A stretch of DNA of 64,000 nt, taken from Neostapfia colusana (Eukaryota; Streptophyta; Magnoliopsida; Poales; Poaceae). Shown here piece after piece: positions 19,105 through 30,025 of this stretch (its first letter is position 1; each line of letters begins with the position of its first letter). A program made the translations under genes and the position numbers. Location: NCBI GenBank assembly GCA_030760725.1, contig JASWHV010000010.1, positions 31,997,760-32,061,759 of the forward strand, written 5' to 3'. Under the pieces are notes generated by a model. The model worked only from the letters and a program-made list of their open reading frames with translations. It was not told the DNA's origin and did not search any database.

Positions 19105-22100
19105 GTTAGTAGAAAATAGATAGGGAAATTCTGCCTTGATATCCTCTTCACGTTCCCAGGTGGCTTCAGCTTCAGTGTGATGGCTCCATTGTACCTTGCA
19201 CCATCGAATCACTTTGTTTCGGGTGACCCTTTCCTTTACGTCCAAGATTCGGACAGGGGGTTCTGCGTAAGTCAGGTCCTCTTGAAGTTCAAGTTCTCCC
19301 ATTGACACTTGTTCCTCTGGCATTCTTAAGAACTTCTTGAGCTGGGATACATGAAACACGTCATGTACGTCGGAGAGGTGGTTTGGGATACATGAAACAC
19401 GTCATGCACTTCTCCTCGCTTGTCCAAAATCTTAAATGGTCCGATGTAGCGAGGCGCTAGCTTGCCTTTGACGTTAAAACGTCGTTGGCCTCGGATAGGT
19501 GATACCTTAAGGTATACGAAGTCTCCTACTTCAAAGGTCAACTTCCTACGCCTATTGTCCGCATAGCCTTTCTGTCGTGACTGAGCAGCCTTTAAGTTTT
19601 CCCGTATCGTTTGGACTTGCTTTTCAGCCTCTTGTAGTACTTCGGGTCCAAACACCTGGTTCTCTCCGGTCTCGTTCCAGAACAGCGGCGTTCTACACCG
19701 TCTGCCATATAAGGCTTCGAAAGGCGACATCTTCAAGCTAGCTTGATAGCTGTTGTTATAGGAGAACTCGGCATACGGTAAACTCCTATCCCAACTACGC
19801 CCACGTTTCAAGGTGCAAGCTCTCAGCATGTCCTCCAAAATTTGGTTCGTCCTCTCGGTTTTCCCATCTGTTTGTGGGTGATAGGCGGAGCTAAAATCTA
19901 GTTGTGTACCCATGGCTTTCTGCAGTTTCCTCCAGAATCTAGAGGTAAACTGAGAACCTCGATCTGAGACTATCCTCTTCGGAATTCCATGACGGCACAC
20001 GATATGCTCCATGTACAATTCTTCCAATTGTGCAACGTTGTAACTGGTCTTTACCGGAAGAAAATGGGCGGTCTTTGTCAACCGGTCCACAATGACCCAG
20101 ATGGAGTCGTATCCTGACTGAGTTCTTGGCAATCCGGCAATAAAGTCCATACTGATGTCCTCCCATTTCCATTCAGGTATTTTCAATGGTTGCAACAATC
20201 CAGCGGGTTTTTGATGTTCGGCTTTCACCCGTTGGCATGTGTCGCATAGGGCAACGTATTCGGCTATATCCCTCTTCATACCATCCCACCAATAGCAAGT
20301 TTTCAAGTCCTTGTACATTTTGGTGCTTCCTGGATGTATGGAATAGGGCGAATCATGTGCCTCCTTCAATATCATGTCGCGAAGGTGTCTTATGTTTGGC
20401 ACACAAATCCTTTTTCCTAGCCAAAGCGTATCCTTTTTATCCTCCTTGAAATCCTTCTCTATCCCTTGTCGGATTCTTTCCTTGATCTCCTAGATCTCTT
20501 CGTCTGTGTCTTGGCCCTTCCTTATTTCTTGCTCCAATGAGGAGTGGATCTCCATTATTTCCATGTTATTCAAGAATCCGAGGTGTAACCGTTCGAACTC
20601 CTTACGTAGTTCGGGTGGTAGCTCCCGAACCGTGAGTTGGTGGCATGCTCCTTTTCTGCTTAATGCGTCAGCTACTACATTGGCCTTCCCGGGGTGGTAG
20701 TTGATTCCTACATCATAATCCTTTATAAGTTCTAACCATCGACGTTGCCTCAAATTCAAGTCCGTTTGTGTAAATATGTACTTGAGGCTTTTATGATCCG
20801 TATAGGTCTCACATCGATGTCCAAGAATATAATGTCTCCAAATCTTCAATGCATGCACCACTGCTGCTAACTCCAAATCATGCGTAGGGTAATTAAGCTC
20901 ATGCTTCTTTAATTGTCGTGATGCATAGGCTACCACTTGTCCTTCCTGCATGAGTACACACCCGAGCCCTTGTCTGGATGTGTCACAATATATGTCAAAG
21001 CTCTTGCTTACGTCTGGCAATACCAGAACTGGTGCTGTGGTTAGCCTTTTCTTGAGTTCCTCAAAACTTTCTTGGCAGGCTTGTGTCCATTGAAAGATTT
21101 TTCCCTTCGTTAGCAACTCCATCATAGGTTTTGCTATTTTAGAGAAGTCTTTAAAGAAGCGCCGATAGTATCCTGCCATTCCAAGGAAACTTCGAATATC
21201 CCTCACGCTCCTCGGTTGGTCCCACTTTAGAACATCTCTCACCTTTCCAGGATCAACCGATACCCCTTCCTTGGAGATGATGTGGCCTAGAGAAAGATAT
21301 TTCCTTTAGCCAAAATTGACACTTGTTGAGCTTGACATACAACTGATGCTCGCGCAATTTCTGCAAGGTCAATCTCAGATGTTCTTCATGCTCCTCCTTA
21401 CTTTTTGAATACATCATAATGTCGTCGATGAAAACCACGACAAACTTGTCTAAGTACTCCATGAAAACCTTGTTCATAAGGTACATGAAGTATGCGGGTG
21501 CATTCGTAAATCCAAAAGACATAACGGTATATTCATATGAACCATACCGCGTCCGAAAGGCTGTCTTAGGTATATCGGAGGGCTTAATCTTCAGCTGGAA
21601 ATATCCCGACCGAAGATCAATCTTGGAGAACACTTGGGCTCCTTTCATTTGATCGAACAGGTCCTCTATACGGGGAAGAGGGTATTTATTCTTGATTGTT
21701 ACCTCGTTGAGAGACCTGTAGTCCACGCACATTCTTTGGGTTCCGTCCTTCTTGTCCACGAAAAGTACCGGGCTCCCCATGGTGACGAACTTGGACGGAT
21801 AAAACCCTTCTCCAACTGTTCTTGAATTTGTTTCTTGAGTTCAACTAACTCGTTGACGGGCATCCTATATGGTCTCTTAGCTATGGGTGCAGTTCCAGGT
21901 ACCAAATCTATGGCAAACTCGATGTCCCGGTCAGGTGGCATACCTGGAAGTTCTTCCGGGAAGACATCCGAAAATTCCTGAACCACTGGAATGTTGTCCA
22001 ATGCTACTCCTTCAACATGGTTCAAATCCGCCCGTTCGGTTGCTTGCTGGGCTGACTCAAACTCGACACGGATACCGTGTTCGTTTGTCAACTGCACGCT

Positions 22101-23579
22101 TCTCTCAGCACATTGGATTACTCCATTGTGCTTGCTTAACCAGTCCATTCCGAGTATGATGTCAATTCCGCGGGAGTCCAAGACAATAAGGTTGGCAAGG
22201 AAGTCTACCCCCCTTATTTTAAGGCTTACCTTAGGACATACTATACTAGTCCTCATTTCTCCTCCGGGAGAATTAACTAACATAGCACATTCTAAGTGGG
22301 ATACGGGTAGATGATGTTTGGCAACATATTTGGACGATATGAAGGAATGTGATGCTCCAGAATCAAATAAAATGGTGGCTGGGTTGGAGTTTGCAAGGGA
22401 CATACCAATTGTGACGTCCTCAGCCTGTTGTGCTTCCTCAGCAGTGACATGGTTAACGTGGCCACGAGCATAGTTCTGTGGTCCATGGTTCCCTTGGTTG
22501 TCCCCTCCGTTTGGTCGCTGGTTCTGCTTGGGCATGTTACTTTGCTGTCCAGGGCCTCGCTTCGGGCACTGGTTAGCAAAGTGGCCTACTTCCCCGCATG
22601 CAAAGCACGCCCTGTTGCCTATGGCAGCAGGTACGTTGGGGCGGGGGTTTTGAACAGGAGCGCCATTGTTAAGCCGGGGCGCAGGAGGCATGGGCACACG
22701 AGGTGCCGGTGCAACGAACCGTTGCTGTGGTGGATGACCAGGGCGGTTCGTAGGAGTGGTCGATCCATACTGCGGTGCAGGGGGCATGTACCTAGGTCGT
22801 ACGTTGCTCCCTTGGGGCTGGTATGGCATCTTCCTTTTGCACTCTCGCTCGATCTCTCGGATCTTGTTTTCCACCACAATAGCCTTATCAACCAGCTTCT
22901 GGAAGCTTAAGTAGTCATTGTTGAGAAGCTGAACTTGGATCTCATTGTTCAACCCTCTCATGAACAGGTACTGCTTCCTTTGATCTGAGTTGACATCTTC
23001 GGGGGCATACCGGGACAGTTGTATGAACTTGTTGAGGTATTCGTTCACACTTTTCTTCCCTTGGCGGAGACCTTCAAACTCCTGCCTCTTGAGCATCATT
23101 ACGCCAACAGGGATGTCGTGGGAGCGGAAACTTTCCTTGAACTCAGTCCAAGTGATTGTCTCCGGGTTGGCATGGGCGTTGCTCAAGGCATCCCACCAGT
23201 CAGCAGCTGCTCCCATCAGTTGGTGCGACGCAAAGAGAACCTTCTCCCGGTCGTTGCACTGTACAATGGCAAGCTTTTTCTCCATGGATTTCAACCAGTC
23301 ATCGGCCTCCATTGGATCGCTTGCTTGAGCAATGGTGGGTGGTCGAGTCCTCATGAACTCTCCCAATCTGTTATCAGTCGGCGGTGGTGGTGGCGGTGGT
23401 GCCGGAACGGGGTGTTGGTTGGTCTGCAACTGACCCAAAGTTTGGATCATGGTTTGCATAAGCTGGTTTTGCATGGCCATCAACCTTTCTAGTTTGTTTT
23501 CGCCAGCTCCGGGGTTAGCAGGAACTTCCCCGTGGTCATCTTCCTAGGCGTTCCTTCGGCTGGCGTTTCCTCTCACCAT
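19078..23579 (-). pseudogene. A1 gag-pol, multiply broken
   Basis: Starts ATG at 23577-23579 after a pyrimidine-rich CTCTCTCACAG. Domains in order: gag, zinc knuckle ([14 protein letters not shown]), protease ([10 protein letters not shown]), RT (FIDD intact), RNase H, integrase (SMDFIAGLP, SDRGSQF, DGKTERTNQ) and chromodomain. Breaks: TAG at codon 12 (23544-23546); a one-base loss near 21771-21775 and a one-base gain near 21293-21296 that shift the RT between them; TAG at 20490-20492 between RNase H and integrase; and a 22-bp copied insertion at 19385-19406 replacing sequence before the HDVFHVSQ motif and shifting the frame. It cannot encode a working polyprotein. Confidence 0.9.
19344..19406 (-). 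repeat. 22-bp duplicated tract in A1 pol (template-switch scar)
   Basis: Copies at 19344-19365 and 19385-19406 are identical over 22 bp. In A2 the place of the second copy holds different sequence of similar length (around 45940-45962), so this is a replacement, not a simple tandem duplication. Both junctions end in a CCC shared by the two templates. Confidence 0.8.
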
Positions 23580-24007
23580 CTGTGAGAGAGAACGAAACAG
23601 AATAGAAGGTTAGAGATTAGGTAGGTCCTTTCAACTATATGCGTCAAGGTGAGTTGGACTATATATATTAGTCCTTATGAGGATGTGAGCAAGTGTCGAA
23701 ACATCTCACACCTCCCTCCTCTTATGTGTGGATATGGACAACGTTTTTGAGTCGTCCCACCACTCACACTAAGCACATATTCACAAATAATCATCACAAG
23801 GGCCCACACAACTCCTATTCAAGGATGGTTTCCTATGTCAAGGTGGTTTTAAGGCCAATCTAAGCTACTAATCCTAGGATTCTTCCTTTTGTCCGCGTAG
23901 CTTCTATTTCGAGGTATAACATGCTGTTAACCCATGATTCTAATATTAATCTAAGGTTTCTATCTAGGCGTGTAACCTACTGTCAACCCGTGGCTCTGAT
24001 ACCAATA
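23580..24007 (-). other. A1 untranslated leader with primer site
   Basis: The primer site TGGTATCAGAGC is at 23993-24004 (minus strand). As in A2, a degenerate second copy of the ~56-bp primer-site region follows. The leader ends CTAACC...TTCTCTCTCACAG directly before the gag ATG, resembling a 3' splice site. No ORF of note. Confidence 0.8.
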
Positions 24008-26684
24008 TGTGACGCCATCAATTCTGTGGAAAACCACGGAACCGAGAACTAATGCATAGGATGTTCATCACACATACACATACGTTCCACAAACTGAATT
24101 CAGATTATATATTACCACGAATAACAGAGTTTATTACAACACCTCATGAGTCTTGGACTCATGCTCACAGCGGAAGACTTTATTTCTACGCAGCGGAAAT
24201 CTTTATTAAAATGCGGAAGCAAAAACTAATGCGGAAGCAAAACTAAGCAGAAGTGGCTCCATCTCTACTCCCTCCACAGGCAAGGTTGAGAATAGATCAC
24301 ACGCCATAATGATCCACTTGATCTTCATAGTAGGCTTCTCTTGCTGTTGATGAAGAAATAATAATGCAAGGTTGAGTACAATGATGTACTCAGCAAGTGC
24401 GGGAATAACACATGACATGCAGCTCATAAACAAGGTAGGTATAAAAGGCTTATTTGCAGAAAAGCAGATTTATAAAAACCGTGATAAAACAGCAACTTAC
24501 TTTAGATGAATGTATTCCCAGCATGTATGAAATTACCAACATACCTCCATCACTTCCCGTGTTCCATCCAAACATTAACCAATCCTTTACCGATACTCAT
24601 GAATACCTCCTCGTATTCGCTACCATCTCACCTCATGAAACAACCTTGTCTCGCACCGAGACCAATCTCATATCATGACCCACCAGTCATGCAACCCTTT
24701 CATCATCCAGACTTAACAATTCCAAACCAAACCATAACCAGTAACCATAACCAAAAACCTTCCCAATAACCATTCCAGTAACCATCCCATCTAATCATGG
24801 CAGTTTAGCCAGGTGCTCGTGACCGTAAGCTCGGCTATCATGATAGTTTTAATAACTCTGCAGAGTTTGCACCTCTTTACCCACAAGTTTGTGATTTCGT
24901 CACCCGTCGGCAACTGCAGAACCTCCATTTTACCAGTACACAGCCGTCGGTGTATGGTCAAGAGATCACAAAATAGCCTTTACAAAGGGGTTACTAGGTG
25001 TATGGACTCACTAAGGTTTCACCGGCAGGCTAGAATCTCCAATTCTCCCACCCACGGGCCCCCTCTTGTGCCATGCAGTTCCCAGGGCAGTCCTCACTCG
25101 ACTCCCATTCCCCGCGCCTTCCACAGTCCATAACACTCTAGCAACTTACCTAATTACTCAGCTAAGCCGCACCCATACTTGGCCTTGTGGTGGCACTGTT
25201 ATCCTGGCATGTGCATGCATGAACCGGTCCTTAGATCTACGGCAAGCAAACCACCATCTCATGCTACCTCATTCACAAACCCAGGCTTGCCCAGATCTCC
25301 CATCCGATCCATGTTCATTAACCTCATCAATTACTTATTATCAGTACGAGTGCAGTTAGCTAGACACATCTATCTTGCTTCCCAATCCCATGGACTCAGC
25401 GAACCATAAAGCAAAAACCATACCCGACTCATAAACTTCCCAGGTGACAAGAATGGTTTAATCAAAACTAGTAAACTCCTATAAAAGGGTTTCCCATCAT
25501 GTTTGACTCAGCACACACACCTTTTAGCAAAACAAAATAGTTTTACCCAAAACATAGGATCAACATGGTCAAGGAGCACTTGCCTTGTACTTGCAGTTCC
25601 GGTTGTTCTTGATTCTCAAAACCTTGTTGCTGCAGCTCGTCGTAGACAGCTTCCTGAGTTTGTCCTGCTCACGTTCTTCTTGTCTTCGGGGTCCTCCTCA
25701 GACCGCTTGGTTCTCCTCCGATGATCTCCCTTGTTGCGCTTCGGCGATGTTTTTGCTCGGTGAGTTAGGGCTAGAGCGCTAAGTCGTCGGCTCAGGAGTT
25801 GAAAGAGAAGTTCGTGGTTTCGGCCAGAGGTTTTGGGTTCTATTTATAATGAGGAAGAGAAGAGTCCTAATCTGATTGGATCCCGAATAAGAGTCTTATT
25901 CAGATCTTGTTGGATCCTGACGTCTTATCTTAGGTCACATCGTGGAGTTTAGATCGGTTTCTGTTGCGTACAGGCATCTTTACGCGTAAAAATCGCTCCA
26001 GACTCGTTACCTTCGTGATGATGAGCTCCGGAAGCTTCACGTGTCCTCCGGGCCTGGCATCTCCTCAGCCACAGAGACGAGCTCCGGTTATGCCGCGTGT
26101 CAATCGATCGAGACCTCCCTCTTCTTCGGAGACGAGCTCCGCGCACGCCACGTGTTGGCGTCGGTCTTCCCCCTCTTCTTTCCTCAGGGACGTGCCCCGA
26201 GTTCGACACGTGTTTAGCTGCGACGGACCTTCCGGTGATAAGCTCCGGTGGCGACACGTGTTCGATAGATCCGGACTTATCTGAGATGAGCTTCGAGATC
26301 GACACGTATCCCGCGCGACTGGTCCTCTTATTTCTGCTAGGACTAGCTCCGAGGATGACATGTGTCCTGCGGAAATGCCTTTGCTTCTTCCGCAGAGGCT
26401 AGCCCCGTGGGCAACACGTGTCCCACAGGATCGGACCTCTCCCCTTTGCGGAGACGAGCCCCGAGCCTGCCACGTAGCCAGCTTGCCGGTGGCCTCTCCC
26501 CGCTTCGCAGGGATGAGCTCTGATCACGCCACGTTGCCTGCTGGCCGCGGAAGTTGCCTTCGGTGTTCTCAGAGAGCTTTACTGGCTATCCTTTTGATAC
26601 TCGTTTCTGTTCCTTCTTTTCTTTAAAATGTTTCCTTTTCATAGGACACGAGCATATGCTGACACCCAAGATGAGGGTGTCACA
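24008..26684 (-). repeat. 5' LTR of A1
   Basis: 2677 bp, uninterrupted. TATAAATAG at 25840-25848, ACGTG array about 26039-26535, U5 palindromes 24835-24867, AG|GCAAGT near 25583. The A2 intron-like segment is absent, with flanks joined at 25667/25668. It has about 20 extra bp just upstream of that join relative to A2. Confidence 0.93.
25840..25848 (-). promoter_or_regulatory. TATA box of A1 5' LTR
   Basis: TATAAATAG on the minus strand, in the LTR copy positioned to drive A1 RNA. Confidence 0.7.
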
Positions 26685-26689
26685 CATTT
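26685..26689. repeat. Right target duplication of A1 (CATTT)
   Basis: Matches 3709-3713. After it the A2 LTR resumes with AGATAAAGATTTCC, as predicted from the intact LTR. Confidence 0.9.
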
Positions 26690-26901
26690 AGATAAAGATT
26701 TCCGCTGCATAGAAATAAAGACTTCCGCTGTGAGCATGAGTCCAAGACTCATGAGGTGATTGTAATAGACTCTGTTATTCGTGGTAATATATAATCTGAA
26801 TTCAGTTTGTGGAACGTATGTGTATGTGTGATGAACATCCTGGGCACACATATGCATTAGTTCTCGGTTCCGTGGTTTTCCATAGAATTGAGGGCGTTAC
26901 A
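26690..26901 (+). repeat. 5' LTR of A2, last 212 bp
   Basis: End of the LTR split by A1, terminating GGGCGTTACA. The normal family end is GTCACA; the C-to-T change leaves the CA terminus intact. Confidence 0.9.
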
Positions 26902-27346
26902 GATTGGTATCAGAGCCACGGGTTGACAGTAGGTTACACGCCTAGATAGAAACCATAGATTGATATTAGAATCACGGGTTAATGGCAAGTTACACCCCTA
27001 AATAGAAATCACAGATAGCTAAGCCACGCGGACCAAAGGAAGCATCTTAGGGTGAATAGCTTAGATTGGCCTTTAAAACCACCTTGACATAGGGAGACCA
27101 TCCTTGAATAGGAAGTTGAGTCGGCCCTTGTGATGATTATTTGTGAATATATGCTAAGTGTGAGTGGTGGGACGTCTCAAAAACGTTGTCCATATCCACA
27201 CATAAGAAGGAGGTGTGAGATGTTTCAGCACTTGCTCACATCCTCATAAGGGCTAATATATATAGTCCAACTCACCTTGATGCATATAGTTGAAAGGACC
27301 TATCTAACTTTCTAACCTTCTATTACTATTTCGTTCTCTCTCACAG
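26902..27346 (+). other. A2 leader with duplicated primer-site region
   Basis: Primer site TGGTATCAGAGC at 26905-26916. The block 26902-26957 is repeated at 26958-27013 without gaps; the second copy reads TGATATTAGAATC at the equivalent spot and would pair poorly with the tRNA. The leader ends CTAACCTTC...TCTCTCTCACAG at 27346, next to the gag ATG. Confidence 0.8.
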
Positions 27347-30025
27347 ATGGTGAGAGGAAGCGACAGCCGAAGGAACGTCCAGGAAGATGACCACGAGGAA
27401 GTTCCTGCTAACCCCGGAGCTGGCGAAAACAACCTAGAAAGGTTGATGGCCATGCAAAACCAGCTTATGCAAACCATGATCCAAACTTTGGGTCAGTTGC
27501 AGGCCAACCAACACCCCGTTCCGGCACCACCGCCACAACCACCGCCGGCTCATAACAGGCTGGGAGAGTTCATGAGGACTCGACCACCCACCTTTGGTCA
27601 AGCAAGCGATCCAATGGAGGCCGATGATTGGTTGAAATCCATGGAGAAGAAGCTTGCCATTGTTCAGTGCAACGACCAAGAGAAGGTCCTCTTTGCGTCG
27701 CACCAACTGATGGGAGCAGCTGCTGACTGGTGGGATGCCTTGAGCAACGCCCATGCCAACCCGGAGACAATCACTTGGACTGAGTTCAAGGAAAATTTCC
27801 GCTCCCACTACATTCCTGTTGGCGTAATGATGCTCAAGAGGCAGGAGTTTGAAGGTCTCCGCCAAGGGCAGAAAAGTGTGAACGAATATCTCAACAAGTT
27901 CATACAACTGTCCCGGTATGCCCCCGAAGATGTCAACTCAGATCAGAGGAAGCAGTACCTGTTCATGAGAGGGTTGAACAATGAGATCCAAGTTCAGCTC
28001 CTCAACAATGACTACGTAAGCTTCCAGAAGCTGGTTGATAAGGCTATTGTGGTGGAAAACAAGATCCGAGAAATTGAGCGCGAGTGCAAAAGGAAGGTGC
28101 CATACCAGCCCCAAGGGAGCAACGTACGACCTAGATACATGCCCCCTGCACCGTAGTATGGACCAACCACTCCTACGTACCGCCCTGGTCAGCCACCACA
28201 GCAACGGTTTGTTGCACCGGCACCTCGTGTGCCCATGCCTCCTGCACCCTGGCCTAACAATGGCGCTCCTGTTCAAAACCCCCGCCCCAACGTACCTGCT
28301 GCCGTAGGCAACAGGGCATGCTTTGCATGCGGGGAAGTAGGCCACTTCGATAACCAGTGCCCGAAGAGAGGCCCTGGACAGCAAGGTAACGTGCCCAAGC
28401 AGAACCAGCGACCAAATGGAGGGGACAACCAAGGGAACCGTGGACCGCAGAACTATGCTCGTGGCCACATGAACCATGTCACTGCTGAGGAAACACAACA
28501 GGCTGAGGATGTCGCAATTGGTATGTTCCTTGCCAACTCCAACCCAGCCACCATTTTATTTGATTCCGGAGCATCACATTCCTTCATATCGTCCAAATAT
28601 GTTGCCAAACATCACCTACCCGTATCCCACTTAGAATGTGCCATGTTAGTTAATTCTCCCGGAGGAGAAATGAGGACTAGTATAGTATGCCCTAAGGTAA
28701 GCCTTAAAATAAGGGGGGTAGACTTCCTCGCCAACCTTATTGTCTTGGACTCCCACGGAATTGACATCATACTCGGAATGGACTGGTTAAGCAAGCACAA
28801 TGGAGTAATCCAATGCGCTGAGAGAAGCGTGCAGTTGACAAACGAACACGGTATCCGTGTCGAGTTAGAGTCAGCCCAGCAAGCAACCGAACGGGCGGAT
28901 TTGAACCATGTTGAAGGAGTAGCATTAGACAACATTCCAGTGGTTCAGGAATTTTCGGATGTGTTCCCGGAAGAACTTCCAGGTATGCCACCTGACCGGG
29001 ACATCGAGTTTGCCATAGATTTGGTACCTGGAACTGCACCCATAGCTAAGAGACCATATAGGATGCCCGTCAACGAGTTAGTTGAACTCAAGAAGCAAAT
29101 TCAGGAACAGTTGGAGAAGGGTTTTATCCGTCCATGTTCGTCACCATGGGGAGCCCCGGTACTCTTCGTAGACAAGAAGGACGGAACCCAAAGAATGTGC
29201 GTGGACTACAGGTCTCTCAACGAGGTTACAATCAAGAATAAATACCCTCTGCCCCGTATAGAGGACCTGTTTGATCAAATGAAAGGAGCCCAAGTGTTCT
29301 CCAAGATTGATCTTCGGTCGGGATATTTCCAGCTGAAGATTAAGCCCTCCGATATACCTAAGACGGCCCTTCGGACGCGGTATGGTTCATATGAATATAC
29401 CGTTATGTCTTTTGGATTGACGAATGCACCCGCATACTTCATGTACCTTATGAATAAAGTTTTCATGAAGTACTTGGACAAGTTTGTCATAGTTTTCATC
29501 GACAACATTATGGTGTATTCAAAAAGTGAGAAGGAGCATGAAGAACATCTGAGATTAACCTTGCAGAAGTTGCGCGAGCATCAGTTGTATGCCAAACTCA
29601 ACAAGTGTCAATTTAGGCTAAAGGAAATATCTTTCCTAGGCCACATCATCTCCAAGGAAGGGTTATCGGTTGACCCCGGAAAGGTGAGAGATGTTCTAAA
29701 GTGGAACCAACCAAAGAGCGTTAGGGATATTCGAAGTTTCCTTGGGATGGCAGGATACTATCGTCGCTTCATTAAAGACTTCTCTAAGATAGCAAAACCT
29801 ATGACGGAGTTGCTAATGAAGTGAAAAGTATTTCAATGGACACAAGCCTGCCAAGAAAGTTTTGAGGAACTCAAGAAAAGGCTAACCACGGCACCAGTTC
29901 TGGTATTGCCAGACGTAAGCAAGAGCTTTGACATATATTGTGACGCATCCAGACAAGGGCTCGGATGTGTACTCATGCAGGAAGGACAAGTGGTAGCCTA
30001 TGCCTCACGACAATTAAAGAAGCAT
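27347..30025 (+). pseudogene. A2 gag-pol, first part (gag to RNase H)
   Basis: ATG at 27347. Order: gag, zinc knuckle ([14 protein letters not shown], 28319-28360), protease DSG (28562-28570), RT, start of RNase H. Stops at 28154-28156 (TAG, late gag) and 29822-29824 (TGA, between RT and RNase H); the frame is otherwise kept. The RT active site reads FIDN instead of FIDD: the second catalytic aspartate is Asn (29504-29506), so RT would be inactive even without the stops. Element C cuts the frame at 30025, between histidine and glutamate codons, and the frame resumes at 44448. Confidence 0.9.
30021..30025. repeat. Left target duplication of C (AGCAT)
   Basis: Precedes the TGTGGCGG terminus of C; partner at 44443-44447. 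One copy belongs to A2 pol. Confidence 0.92.

Larger units (their letters stand above)
3714..26684 (-). mobile_element. Element A1: Ty3/gypsy chromovirus inserted in the A2 5' LTR, hosting B
   Basis: Minus-strand element with TGTGACG...GGTGTCACA ends and a CATTT duplication on both sides. Parts: 3' LTR 3714-4814 plus 17481-19065, polypurine tract 19066-19080, gag-pol 19078-23579, primer site 23993-24004, 5' LTR 24008-26684. It belongs to the same family as A2 and sits in it in reverse, creating large inverted repeats. Element B interrupts its 3' LTR. Its LTRs (about 2.68 kb) are shorter than those of A2, chiefly because both lack the 303-bp GT...AG segment. Confidence 0.92.
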
